Origin: WHTB01 sp050699035
GTDB taxonomy: Bacteria > Actinomycetota > Actinomycetes > Propionibacteriales > Nocardioidaceae
Assembly: GCA_050699035.1 (NCBI GenBank)
Contig: JBOHDE010000135.1
Coordinates: forward strand, 1 to 10,567
Direction: 5' to 3'
DNA length: 10,567 nucleotides
Numbering within the stretch: the stretch's first letter is position 1; every line of letters starts with the position of its first letter. This document shows, piece by piece, positions 1 to 7,314 of this stretch. Made by a program: the position numbers and the translations under genes. The notes under the pieces were generated by a model that made no database searches, was not told where the DNA came from, and worked only from the letters and a program-made list of their open reading frames with translations.

Positions 1-10
1 CACATCCGCT

Positions 11-18
11 GGAGGAGG
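11..18 (+). promoter_or_regulatory. Shine-Dalgarno for the sialidase-like gene
   Basis: GGAGGAGG is a near-perfect ribosome binding site lying 10 nt before the GTG at 29. It decides the start. The GTG at 21 and TTG at 24 share one frame and hit TGA within a few codons, so 29 is the only workable start here. The promoter for this gene must lie before the window, because only 28 bases precede the start. Confidence 0.75.
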
Positions 19-28
19 CTGTGTTGAA

Positions 29-1168
29 GTGAGGATTCCCACTCGATACCCCTTGGTTGTCGCTGCGATGGCTGCCCTCGTCGCCGTGTCGATGTTCGGC
101 GTCCCGTCACAGGCGCAGGAGCGTGACCCGTACACCTCCGACGTGACCGTCGCCACGGCCGCGGATGGCAAGGGGTTGTGGTTCCCGGACATCGTCAAGC
201 TCGACGACGGAACGCTGCTCGCAGCCTTCTACGAGGCCGAGGGTCATTCGGGCCCCCAGGGCCGCATCCTCGTCGCCGAGTCCAGCGACGGCGGTCAGAC
301 CTGGTCATCCTCCCGGCTGGCGGTGGAGACACCCTTCGACGACCGCGACCCGAAGCTGGTCCAGCTCAGCGACGGAACTGTCCTGTTGAGCTTCTTCCAG
401 ACTGACTGGTCCGAGCGGCCCGCGACGCTCAGGGGGACGTATGTGGTGCGCTCGGACGACGCCGGGCGGAGCTGGTCCGAACCCGTGCAGGTCGAGACGG
501 CGATGGACTGCGGCTGCGGTGCCGCCGCCGGCGCCTACCTGACCGGCTGGGCGGCCAGCCACGGGCCCGTTACCGAGCTGCCCAACGGCGACCTACTTGT
601 TGCGTTGTACGGCACCGTTCCCGACGACGCCCGACAGCAGGCCACCGTGGTCCGCAGCACCGACGGCGGCGTGACGTGGCCAGCGGACTCAGAGGTCCGC
701 GTCTTCCGTTCCGAGACGTTCCACGTCCAGGAACCAACGCTGGCGGTGCTCGACAGCGGTCGGATCGTGGCGCTGCTTCGCACCACGAGCTCGCCGCAGG
801 TCGCCTACATCTCGTGGTCTGCCACCGGTGGGCAGAGATGGACGCCAGCGCGAGCCACCGATATCCCGGCGTCCTCGCACCACCTTCTCCCGCTGTCGGA
901 CGGTGGGATGCTGGTGACCTATGGCGATGTGTCGAGCCGCTTCTCCCCGCGACGGGAGACCGCCGGGCGCATTGTCGACTACCCGGACGGCACCTGGGAC
1001 GGCTACCACGACATCATGCTGTACGACTCAGGGCATGGGGACCAGGCCAATCCCTCCAGCGCCGAGATCGAGCCGGGGCGGTTCTTGACGCTGTCGAACG
1101 ATCTGCCGAACCGCACGATCGTGGGCGTGTTCAGCTCCAGAGACGACTACCAGTCACCGCTTCTCTAG
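29..1168 (+). CDS. secreted BNR/Asp-box sialidase-like glycosidase
   Basis: The 379-residue protein looks like an exported member of the six-bladed beta-propeller sialidase superfamily. A signal peptide covers residues 1-29 (basic start, hydrophobic 9-24, SQA before the cleavage site). Asp-box repeats S-x-D-x-G-x-x-W lie at 85-92, 142-149 and 210-217, with a degenerate fourth at 264-271 (SATGGQRW). A Glu-Pro at 235-236 followed by Arg251 in an 'EP-L-dG-R' context resembles the family's catalytic Glu and one of the Arg triad. The usual N-terminal RIP motif is not visible; WFPDI at 51-55 stands in its place, so specificity for sialic acid is uncertain. A CGC cluster at 161-163 is unusual. Family members release sialic acid, but related propellers act on other glycans or have lost activity. 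It converges on the nanE-containing operon, which favours an amino-sugar role. The fold is well supported; the substrate is inferred. Confidence 0.8.
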   Translation: MRIPTRYPLVVAAMAALVAVSMFGVPSQAQERDPYTSDVTVATAADGKGLWFPDIVKLDDGTLLAAFYEAEGHSGPQGRILVAESSDGGQTWSSSRLAVETPFDDRDPKLVQLSDGTVLLSFFQTDWSERPATLRGTYVVRSDDAGRSWSEPVQVETAMDCGCGAAAGAYLTGWAASHGPVTELPNGDLLVALYGTVPDDARQQATVVRSTDGGVTWPADSEVRVFRSETFHVQEPTLAVLDSGRIVALLRTTSSPQVAYISWSATGGQRWTPARATDIPASSHHLLPLSDGGMLVTYGDVSSRFSPRRETAGRIVDYPDGTWDGYHDIMLYDSGHGDQANPSSAEIEPGRFLTLSNDLPNRTIVGVFSSRDDYQSPLL

Positions 1169-2280
1169 AGATGGTTGTTCGCGCCCCAGAACCGCAGCTC
1201 CCAGGCGGCGCCTAGCAGGATGCCGTTGGTGTTGTAGTAGCTCTCCCGCGCCATCACCTCGGCCGGGTCGGCGGCGACCAGCGCCGATGTACAGCTGCCT
1301 GGGTCGAGGTGGCGGAACTGTTCGACGTTCATCCGCAGCGAGGTGAACGAGAACAGACCTCGAAGGCCGTCGAGCCACGCGGCCGCGTCCTCCTTCGTCA
1401 TGTGGTGTCCCGCGCCGCAGTCCATCGACCCGACATGGTCTTGCAAGTCGAGCCAGAGCGGTCCGCCGCTGCCGGCGCCGTAGCTGTTGTAGGCCGCGGC
1501 CTGACTCTTGTACTGCGCGAAGAACGAGGCGAGGTTGGTGCCGAGCGTGCCGCCGATCCCACCGGGCGGTGGGGCGGCGTCGACACCCGGGGACCAGAGC
1601 ATCGCCGAGTCGTCGCGGACCTCGGCCAGCTGCCGGGTGAGCTCGAGCAGGTAGGCGAGGTAGCCCTGTTGGATCCCTGGGTCGTCGAAGTAGTTCAGCA
1701 TCGCTTCGTACGTGACGTACCAGTGGTAGACGACGCCGGGGTTGCCGGACGCTGCGACGTGGGCCTTGAACTCGTCGGCGAGGGTTCGGCTGCGGAGGAT
1801 GTTGTTCCAGCGGTAGTTCTCGTCCTTGATCCCGTCGCTGTACGGGTTCGCGCGGTACGGCGCGAGGTCGATCGTGCCGACGAACACGTTGTCGAGCTGG
1901 CACGGCCCCGTTCCGCCGGGGAAGTACGGCAGCAGCGCGTCGATCAGCGGCGTGAGCAGCTGGTCGTCGGCGGTCGGCGGGTTCTCCTCGACGGATGCGG
2001 TCGGGTCAGGCGTGGCGATGTCTTGGAGCACGATGCTCCGGACATAGCCGGGCTGCGCAGGGTTTCGCCGGTTCGCGCAGATGTAGTTCATCCAGTCGGT
2101 GAGCGCGGCCGGCCCGAAGGACCAGCTGGACAGCTGGATGATCAGGTCCTTCGGCGGGCCGCCGGTCGAGACGGGATCTGCGGCCGGGGCCCCCGCCCGC
2201 GCCGCGCCGGGGAGCGCGGCGACGAGCAGGGCGATGCCGACGATCTTGGCGCGGAGCGGGAACTGCCGTCGCTGCCTCAC
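1165..2280 (-). CDS. secreted DUF4434-like putative TIM-barrel glycosidase
   Basis: 371 residues starting at a GTG whose GTGA overlaps the stop of the upstream gene, so translation is probably coupled. Residues 1-29 form a signal peptide (RQRR at 2-5, hydrophobic 12-25, ARA at the cleavage site). The mature part resembles DUF4434-type barrels. An opening strand with QLSSW sits at 49-53, YVRSIVLQD at 79-87 looks like the family's 'lilQw' strand, HWYVTYEA at 186-193 resembles the 'WYlpyE' segment (candidate catalytic Glu192), SAMLWSP lies at 225-231, and LDLQDHVG at 277-284 matches the family's 'lQDGvG'. Four cysteines (68, 127, 288, 330) could form two disulfides outside the cell. The assignment rests on motif resemblance by eye. 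Glycoside hydrolysis is an inference, as the family is poorly characterised. It is the last gene of the operon and ends against the convergent sialidase-like gene. Confidence 0.7.
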   Translation of the reverse strand: MRQRRQFPLRAKIVGIALLVAALPGAARAGAPAADPVSTGGPPKDLIIQLSSWSFGPAALTDWMNYICANRRNPAQPGYVRSIVLQDIATPDPTASVEENPPTADDQLLTPLIDALLPYFPGGTGPCQLDNVFVGTIDLAPYRANPYSDGIKDENYRWNNILRSRTLADEFKAHVAASGNPGVVYHWYVTYEAMLNYFDDPGIQQGYLAYLLELTRQLAEVRDDSAMLWSPGVDAAPPPGGIGGTLGTNLASFFAQYKSQAAAYNSYGAGSGGPLWLDLQDHVGSMDCGAGHHMTKEDAAAWLDGLRGLFSFTSLRMNVEQFRHLDPGSCTSALVAADPAEVMARESYYNTNGILLGAAWELRFWGANNHL

Positions 2281-3779
2281 TGCAGGCCCCGGCCGACGCA
2301 GGCGACCGGTACGGCGTAACCAGGCTGGACCGTGTTCGGCGTCAGGGTCTTGTTGAAGACCCACAGCGGCGGGGTGTCGGTGACGTGGCGGATGGCCACG
2401 GCGAACTCGCCGCGCGGGATCTGGTCCAGCGCGAGGGTGACGAGGTTCCCGTCGACGGTGACGGCGCCGGGGTCTACGGTCGTGCTCTCCCCACCGGTGC
2501 GGACGACGAAAGCGCCTTCCTTGGCCGCCGAGGCGACGTCGACTCGCTTCTGGAAGTGCAGGGTGATCGACTTCGCCTCCGGCTGGCAGTCGACGGCCTG
2601 GACGTTCGGCGCCTCGCTGTACATCGCGGCACCGAGCGTGAACTCGTAGCCGGTCCAGGTCTGGAAGCCGTTCTGCCGGGCGCTCGCGGCGAAGTCCCTG
2701 AGCCAGTCCCGGTCTCGAGCGGTCGCCACGGTCGACCCGATGTCGGTCTGGATACCGAGGGGCACGGTCGCGTGCTGGGCCCGGATCTGCTCCACGTACG
2801 GCTGGTAGGCGTCCACGTACGAGGGCGGCAGGTCGGCCTTGAGCCAGTCCGGCCAGTTGGTCTGGATGAAGTGGATGTCGGGCTGGACCGCGGTGATCAT
2901 CGCCGGGGCGTCGACGGCCTGCAGCTCGCGCTCGCGCGCGACCGAGTCCGGGCCGGCGTCGACCGCGAGCGACCAGGTGCCGACCAGGATGTCGCGGCGC
3001 GCCTCTCGGATACCGTTCGCCCCGTTGACGAGGTTGCCGAGGAACGTGTTGACGCCGTCGACGCGGAAGTCCACCCACTTGGCGTAGCGGTCCCGGTCGG
3101 TGAGGTAGTAGGTCGGCGACGACTCGTCGGTGAACTCGGGCATCTCCAACCCGTACTCCTCCTCGAACGCAGCCCGGGCGAGCGGACCCACGTCCCCGTA
3201 GAAGCCGGAGGTGAAGCCGTTCCAGTCGGGCAGGAAGGACTCGGCGAGCTCGATGCCGTCGAAGTCGTGCTCCTCGATCAGGGCAGACAGCGACGCCTTC
3301 TTGAACTCGAGGTAGTCGGCGCTCCACGGCGAGAACGAGAAGAACCCCGGCTGCGACGCGCTGAGCAGCTGCTGTTGCCAGGACGGGTAGTCGGCGGGGT
3401 AGCCCGCGACGGAGTACGAGCCGAACGCGAGGGTGAGCGCCCAGACCGCGATCCCACGGTCATGGAGTGCGTCGATCAGCTCACCGTCGACGTCTCGCTC
3501 GTTCACCACGAAGTAGTGGACCGTTGAGTAGCCGTTGCGGGCGATCTCGTCGGCGATGCTGGCCGCCGACCGGTCGTGGTAGTAGGGGAAGGTCGGGTCG
3601 ATCTGGATCGACGATCCGGTCAGCGCCTTGTGGCGGAGGTCGGCGGGGTCGGCGGGGTCGGCGGCAGGGTTCTCCGCCTGTGCCGAGGACGATCCGAGGG
3701 CGAGGCTCACGAACGCCAGCAGCGCGGCCAGTGCGAGCGGCAGGAGCGTGCGACGAGCGGACTTCGGTTGACGGGACAT
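2277..3779 (-). CDS. secreted putative TIM-barrel glycosidase with C-terminal Ig-like domain
   Basis: 500 residues. The ATG chosen gives a clean signal peptide (basic 1-10, hydrophobic 11-29, AQA|EN cleavage after 35). The frame can extend to a TTG at 3830, but that adds only a Pro/Thr-rich stretch before the signal. A low-complexity ADPADPAD linker (40-47) leads to a probable TIM barrel of about residues 55-385, similar to hypothetical GH-like barrels. Features are YYHDR at 66-70, GYSTVHYFVV at 83-92, GIAVWALT at 109-116, DGIELAE at 174-180 (candidate catalytic Asp174 or Glu180) and WTGYEF at 375-380. Residues 403-465 look like a bacterial Ig-like (Big_5/SbsA type) domain, possibly bracketed by a C398-C494 disulfide. 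Only a weak ribosome site precedes the ATG. It follows the ROK gene after 65 bp and is coupled to the next secreted gene. The catalytic role is inferred, not shown. Confidence 0.7.
   Translation of the reverse strand: MSRQPKSARRTLLPLALAALLAFVSLALGSSSAQAENPAADPADPADLRHKALTGSSIQIDPTFPYYHDRSAASIADEIARNGYSTVHYFVVNERDVDGELIDALHDRGIAVWALTLAFGSYSVAGYPADYPSWQQQLLSASQPGFFSFSPWSADYLEFKKASLSALIEEHDFDGIELAESFLPDWNGFTSGFYGDVGPLARAAFEEEYGLEMPEFTDESSPTYYLTDRDRYAKWVDFRVDGVNTFLGNLVNGANGIREARRDILVGTWSLAVDAGPDSVARERELQAVDAPAMITAVQPDIHFIQTNWPDWLKADLPPSYVDAYQPYVEQIRAQHATVPLGIQTDIGSTVATARDRDWLRDFAASARQNGFQTWTGYEFTLGAAMYSEAPNVQAVDCQPEAKSITLHFQKRVDVASAAKEGAFVVRTGGESTTVDPGAVTVDGNLVTLALDQIPRGEFAVAIRHVTDTPPLWVFNKTLTPNTVQPGYAVPVACVGRGLQ
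3639..3664. repeat. 9-bp tandem repeat inside the secreted barrel gene
   Basis: Nearly three copies of GTCGGCGGG (plus-strand reading) encode the Asp-Pro-Ala repeat that links the signal peptide to the barrel domain of the minus-strand gene. The unit is a multiple of three, so slippage would lengthen or shorten the linker without breaking the frame. Confidence 0.7.
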
Positions 3780-3797
3780 GGTGGTCCAATCCGGTGC

Positions 3798-3823
3798 GGG
3801 GGTGGGGGTGAGGGTGGGGTGGG
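3798..3823 (+). other. putative G-quadruplex motif
   Basis: Five G-runs of 5, 5, 3, 4 and 3 bases are separated by loops of 1-3 bases, which meets the usual G3+N1-7 rule. The motif fills much of the 65-bp gap between the ROK stop and the start of the secreted barrel gene. The G-rich strand is the template strand for this operon, so the mRNA carries the C-rich copy. Formation of a quadruplex and any effect on expression are inferred. Confidence 0.5.
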
Positions 3824-3844
3824 CAGGCAAGCCGGGCCGTCTCG

Positions 3845-4798
3845 CTACCCGGGTACGGCTCGGGGTCGCTGACGTCCTGGTGCAGGGAGCGGTGCTGCGA
3901 GAGCGGCGCCGACCAGCGCGGAGTCGGCGCCGAGGGCCGCCGGTCGGATCACGGTCCGACGTGGGCCGGCCAGGGTCTCGGTGCGGAAGGCGGACTCGAT
4001 CGGATCGAACAGGAGGGCGCCGAGCCCCGCGACGCCACCACCGATGACGATGACGTCCGGGTCGACCAGGTTGGCCACCCCTGCGAGGACCCGGCCGGTC
4101 ATGGTCGCGGCCGCCGAGATGACGTGCTGCGCCGGCTGGTCACCGTCGCGGGCAAGGCTGGCGATCTCGGGCAGCGGGAGCCGGTGTCCGGCGCGGTCGG
4201 CGAACGCCTGCTCGATCGCGTGACCGCTGGCATGCGGCTCGAGGTGGTCCCGCGCTCCGCACGAGCAGACCCGCCCGCTCGCGCTGGGGGCAGGCAGGTG
4301 GCCGATGCTCCCGGCCGTCCCGGTGCGCCCGATGGAGACCTCGCCGTCGACGACGACCGCGCCACCGACTCCGGTGCCGATGCACACGACGACCGCGGTG
4401 GCGGCGCCGCGAGCAGCTCCGAGGCGTGCCTCCGCCAGCGCCGCCGCGTGCACGTCGTTGTGCACGCGTACCGGGATGCCGAGTGCATCGGCCAGCCGGG
4501 TGGCGACGGCGGTGCCTACCCAGTCGCGGATCAGCGAGGTGGCGGACGTGACTCGTCCGGACTCGTCGACGGTGCCGCCGGTTGCGACCCCGCATCCGAT
4601 GACAGGCAGGTCGGATCCGGCCACGACTGCCAGCGCCGAGTCGGTCACCGCCCGCAGGACGGCGTCGCCGCCCTGCTGCGCCGGTGTGGCGCGTCGGGTC
4701 TGCTGGTGGACGCGGCCGAGTCCGTCGACGAGGCCCGCGGCGATCTTGGTCCCGCCGATGTCGATCCCGAGGACCACCGAGTCGTGTTGGTCCGTCAC
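3845..4798 (-). CDS. nanK: ROK-family sugar kinase, probable N-acetylmannosamine kinase
   Basis: 317 residues, the usual ROK length. It would phosphorylate a hexose at O6 with ATP, and pairing with nanE makes ManNAc the likely substrate. Visible are the N-terminal phosphate-binding loop GIDIGGTKIAAG (11-22), HNDVHAAALAEA at 113-124 with catalytic Asp115, GTGVGGAVV at 141-149, and the C-terminal nucleotide motif VIGGGVAGLG at 251-260. Two conserved ROK positions differ. The sugar-contacting Glu of E-x-G-H is Ser164 (SIGH, 164-167), and the third cysteine of C-x-C-G-x-x-G-C-x-E is His185 (CSCGARDHLE, 178-187), leaving H167, C178, C180 and H185 as possible zinc ligands. Glu187 is kept. The GTG start overlaps the nanE stop as GTGA, so translation is probably coupled; the same frame stays open much further upstream but only as a shadow of nanE. 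It could be a glucokinase-like or other amino-sugar kinase. Confidence 0.85.
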   Translation of the reverse strand: MTDQHDSVVLGIDIGGTKIAAGLVDGLGRVHQQTRRATPAQQGGDAVLRAVTDSALAVVAGSDLPVIGCGVATGGTVDESGRVTSATSLIRDWVGTAVATRLADALGIPVRVHNDVHAAALAEARLGAARGAATAVVVCIGTGVGGAVVVDGEVSIGRTGTAGSIGHLPAPSASGRVCSCGARDHLEPHASGHAIEQAFADRAGHRLPLPEIASLARDGDQPAQHVISAAATMTGRVLAGVANLVDPDVIVIGGGVAGLGALLFDPIESAFRTETLAGPRRTVIRPAALGADSALVGAALAAPLPAPGRQRPRAVPG

Positions 4799-5481
4799 GG
4801 CGTACCCTCTCGAGGCGTCGCACCGGCGAGGCGGGAGGTGATCGCGACCGGATCGGTGATCGCGGTGCCGACGACGACGGCCCAGGCGCCCTGGTCGAAA
4901 GCCGCGGCGACGGCGGCCGGCGAACGGTACCTGCCCTCCGCCACCACGGTCACGCCGGCTTCGGCGAGACGTGCCACCAGCGCCAGGTCGGGCTCGTCCG
5001 GCGTGGGCAGCTGTTCGGCCGTGTAGCCGGCCAACGTCGTGCCGACCAGCTCCACGCCGGCCTCCCAGGCGGCGACTCCCTCGGCGAACGTCGAGACGTC
5101 GGCCATCACCGGCCGCCCGAGCTCGGTGTGGATCGCGGCCACCAGCTCGCGCGGGTTGCCCGGCGACTCGCCGTTGAAGTCGACGGCGATGATGCTCGCG
5201 CCGGCGTCGACCAGCCCGCGGGCCAGCTCGAGGTTCGGGGTGATCGCCCGCCGGTGCCCGATGTCGATCTTGTGCAGGCCGATCACCGGCAGCCGAGAGT
5301 ACGTACGGACGGCGTGGATGTTGTCCGGCGAGTTGGCCCGAACTCCGACGGCACCGCCGAGCTCCGCGCACAGTGCGAGCCGGCCGATGACATCGGGTGA
5401 GCTCAGCGGGTGCCCTGCCGATGCTTGGCAGGACACGACGAGTCCGCCCCGCAGGCTGTCGATGAGCTCTTGATGGGTCAT
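4795..5481 (-). CDS. nanE: N-acetylmannosamine-6-phosphate 2-epimerase
   Basis: 228 residues, full length for NanE. The enzyme converts ManNAc-6-P to GlcNAc-6-P in the cytoplasm, feeding sialic acid or ManNAc carbon into the GlcNAc-6-P pathway. Family hallmarks run in order on a TIM barrel: GGLVVSCQA at 12-20, GGAVGVRANS at 42-51 (Arg48), PVIGLHKIDI at 65-74 with the catalytic-type Lys71, ITP at 80-82, MADVST at 126-131, GTTLAGYT at 147-154, VVAEGRY at 179-185 with the catalytic-type Glu182, and the phosphate-binding VVVGTAIT at 202-209. The loop after the IIAVD strand (FNGESPGN) differs from the more usual DATxRxRP. Its ATG overlaps the upstream permease stop as ATGA and its own stop overlaps the ROK start as GTGA. 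No strong ribosome site is seen, which fits coupled translation. Identification is confident. Confidence 0.93.
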   Translation of the reverse strand: MTHQELIDSLRGGLVVSCQASAGHPLSSPDVIGRLALCAELGGAVGVRANSPDNIHAVRTYSRLPVIGLHKIDIGHRRAITPNLELARGLVDAGASIIAVDFNGESPGNPRELVAAIHTELGRPVMADVSTFAEGVAAWEAGVELVGTTLAGYTAEQLPTPDEPDLALVARLAEAGVTVVAEGRYRSPAAVAAAFDQGAWAVVVGTAITDPVAITSRLAGATPREGTP

Positions 5482-6395
5482 TTCAGCGCCCCGGTCGAGA
5501 TCCCGGAGATGAAGTAGCGCTGGCCGAAGATGAAGATCAGCAGCGCGGGGAGGGTGAACATCACGCACGCCGCCATCAGCGGTCCCCACTGGATCTCGTG
5601 CTCTCCGAAGAACGCGTAGAGACCGATCGAGAGGGTGTACTTCGCGCTGTCGTTGAGGTAGATGAGTGGGTTCAGGAAGTCCGTCCACGTCCAGACGAAC
5701 TGGAAGATCGCGGCCGTCGCGAGAGCCGGCCGAGCCAGCGGCAGCACGATGGACAGGTAGATCCGCAGCTCGGCGGCGCCGTCGACCCGGGCGGCGTCGA
5801 TCAGCTCGTCGGGCACGTTCATCAGGAACTGCCTGATCATGAAGATCAGGAACGGCGTGCCGAAGAACGCGGGGGTGATGAGCGGCCAGTAGGTGTTGGT
5901 CGCGTGGAGGCTGTTCCAGAGCAGGTAGATCGGGATCATCGTCACCTGCGGTGGCAGCATCATGGTCGCTAGCACGACCGCCAGCAGCGACGTCCGCCCG
6001 CGCCAGTGCAGCTTGGACAGCGCGTAGGCGACGAGCGGGCAGGAGATCAGGGTCCCGGTCACGGAGGCCGCGGTGATGAACAAGGTGTTGCCGAGGTAGC
6101 GCAGCAGCGGCATCTGGTCGGCCGCGCTGGCGAAGTTGTCGAGCGTCCAGGTGGCCGGAAGCAGGCGAGGTGGCGCATGGAAGATGTCGTCCGGCACCTT
6201 GAACGCGGTGGACAGCATGACCAGGAACGGCAGCAGGAAACCCAGCACCAGCAGCGCGATCAACAGCCGGTGGCCCAGCCAGGTGCTCGCCTTGCGGGAC
6301 GCAGCGCCGCCGGGGTGACGGGTCCGGGTCGCTGGCGACGTCAGTGCCGGCACCGACATCGTCGGCTCGAGCGTCGCCGGCTCAGCGCGACCCAT
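5478..6395 (-). CDS. carbohydrate ABC transporter permease, MalG/CUT1 type
   Basis: 305 residues. It is an inner-membrane subunit of a sugar importer, partner of the preceding permease. About six hydrophobic segments are visible, roughly 43-62, 103-126, 136-158, 168-190, 223-245 and 271-291. The EAA loop that docks the ATPase lies at about 197-220 (DELIDAARVDGAAEL then LPLARPAL). Length and the short C-terminal tail (ISGISTGALK) are typical of MalG-like proteins. The start at 6395 overlaps the preceding gene by 14 nt. A later ATG at 6359 (residue 13) is possible, but no ribosome site precedes it. The N-terminal 35 residues are polar and Pro/Thr-rich. The sugar is not readable from the sequence; nanE and the ROK gene downstream suggest an amino sugar or a glycan fragment. 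Confidence 0.92.
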   Translation of the reverse strand: MGRAEPATLEPTMSVPALTSPATRTRHPGGAASRKASTWLGHRLLIALLVLGFLLPFLVMLSTAFKVPDDIFHAPPRLLPATWTLDNFASAADQMPLLRYLGNTLFITAASVTGTLISCPLVAYALSKLHWRGRTSLLAVVLATMMLPPQVTMIPIYLLWNSLHATNTYWPLITPAFFGTPFLIFMIRQFLMNVPDELIDAARVDGAAELRIYLSIVLPLARPALATAAIFQFVWTWTDFLNPLIYLNDSAKYTLSIGLYAFFGEHEIQWGPLMAACVMFTLPALLIFIFGQRYFISGISTGALK

Positions 6396-7314
6396 AGTGC
6401 ACCCACTTCTTGGAGGTGGCGAGGAGTACGGCGGTGACGGCCATCGTGATCAGGAACAGCACCCACGCCATCGCGGAGGCGTACCCCATCTCGAGGTTGA
6501 CGAAGGCGTTCTGGAACAGGTACATGCTGTAGCTCAGCATCGAGTCGCCCGGACCGCCGCTGGTGGCGTTCAGCCGGGTCTGGGCGAGCAGGTACGGCTG
6601 GGTGAAGATCTGCAGGAACGCGATGATCGTCACGATCGAATGGAACAACGTGACCGGCGTCAGGGTGGGCCAGGTGATGTGCCGGAACTGGCGCCACGGC
6701 CCGGCGCCGTCGACCGAGGCGGCCTCGTACAGGTCGCGCGGAACCTCCTTGAGCGCGGCGAGGTAGATGATCGTCATCCCGCCGACGGTCCACAGCGACA
6801 TCACGATGATCGCCGGCTTGGTCCAGTCCGGGCTCTGCAGCCACAGCGGCTGCGGCAGGTGGACGAGTTCGAGCAGTCGGTTCACGTACCCGTACTGCGC
6901 GTTCAACAGCCACCGCCACAAGTAGCCGCCGACGACGACCGGCACGATGGTCGGCAGGTACACCATCGCCCGGAACAGCGGCTGACCCCGGACCGGCAGG
7001 TTCAGGATGTGCGCCCCGGCCAAGGCGATGGCGATGCTGGCGGGCACCCCCAGCACGGTGAGGAACGCCGTGTTGGCGAGGCTCTGCACGAACCGGTCGT
7101 CGGAGAGCATGGTCGTGTAGTTGTCGAAGCCGACCGACCTCGGCTCCTGGAACAGGTTGAAGTCGGTGAAGCTGTAGTAGGCAGAGGCGGCGATCGGGTA
7201 CGCGATGAACACCGTGAAGCCGATCAGGAACGGTGCCGCGAACGCCACGGCGGTGAGGTGCGGTCGCCGCCGCCGGATCCGCCGAGGAGGCCGGCTCGGA
7301 CTAGTCCGTCGCAT
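6382..7314 (-). CDS. carbohydrate ABC transporter permease, MalF/CUT1 type
   Basis: 310 residues from the ATG at 7314. The frame can be extended to 7419, but that adds an Arg/Ser/Pro-rich stretch that is a shadow of the binding-protein gene. The basic N-terminus (MRRTSPSRPPRRIRRRRPH) is cytoplasmic. Hydrophobic segments lie at about 21-45, 79-105, 114-135, 167-187, 221-240 and 277-300. The EAA loop sits at about 197-220 (EAASVDGAGPWRQF then WPTLTP). The start overlaps the end of the binding-protein gene by 14 nt, and an AAGAAG upstream could act as a weak ribosome site. Together with the next gene it would form the membrane channel of a CUT1 importer. No ATPase is encoded in the window, so a shared MsiK-type ATPase is likely, as in many actinomycetes. 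Confidence 0.92.
   Translation of the reverse strand: MRRTSPSRPPRRIRRRRPHLTAVAFAAPFLIGFTVFIAYPIAASAYYSFTDFNLFQEPRSVGFDNYTTMLSDDRFVQSLANTAFLTVLGVPASIAIALAGAHILNLPVRGQPLFRAMVYLPTIVPVVVGGYLWRWLLNAQYGYVNRLLELVHLPQPLWLQSPDWTKPAIIVMSLWTVGGMTIIYLAALKEVPRDLYEAASVDGAGPWRQFRHITWPTLTPVTLFHSIVTIIAFLQIFTQPYLLAQTRLNATSGGPGDSMLSYSMYLFQNAFVNLEMGYASAMAWVLFLITMAVTAVLLATSKKWVHYGSR

Noticed and set aside
1309..2319. Plus-strand open frame of 336 codons antisense to the DUF4434-like gene
   Set aside because: Composition typical of a GC-rich shadow frame, no domain or ribosome site, and opposite a gene with a signal peptide and coupled start.
2385..3527. Long plus-strand open frame (380 codons) antisense to the secreted barrel gene
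   Set aside because: It is Arg/Val/Gly/Asp-rich with no recognisable domain or ribosome site, and it mirrors the codon structure of the well-supported minus-strand gene. This is a common artefact in high-GC DNA.
3780..3797. TGGTCCA near the start of the secreted barrel gene as a further repressor site
   Set aside because: It shares only a short half-site with the palindromes in the divergent region and lacks the spacing and symmetry of the two better sites.
4799..5371. N-terminal extension of the ROK frame to about 508 residues, suggesting a fusion protein
   Set aside because: The extension is Arg/Gly-rich shadow sequence lying across nanE in another frame. The ROK domain starts naturally at the GTG overlapping the nanE stop.
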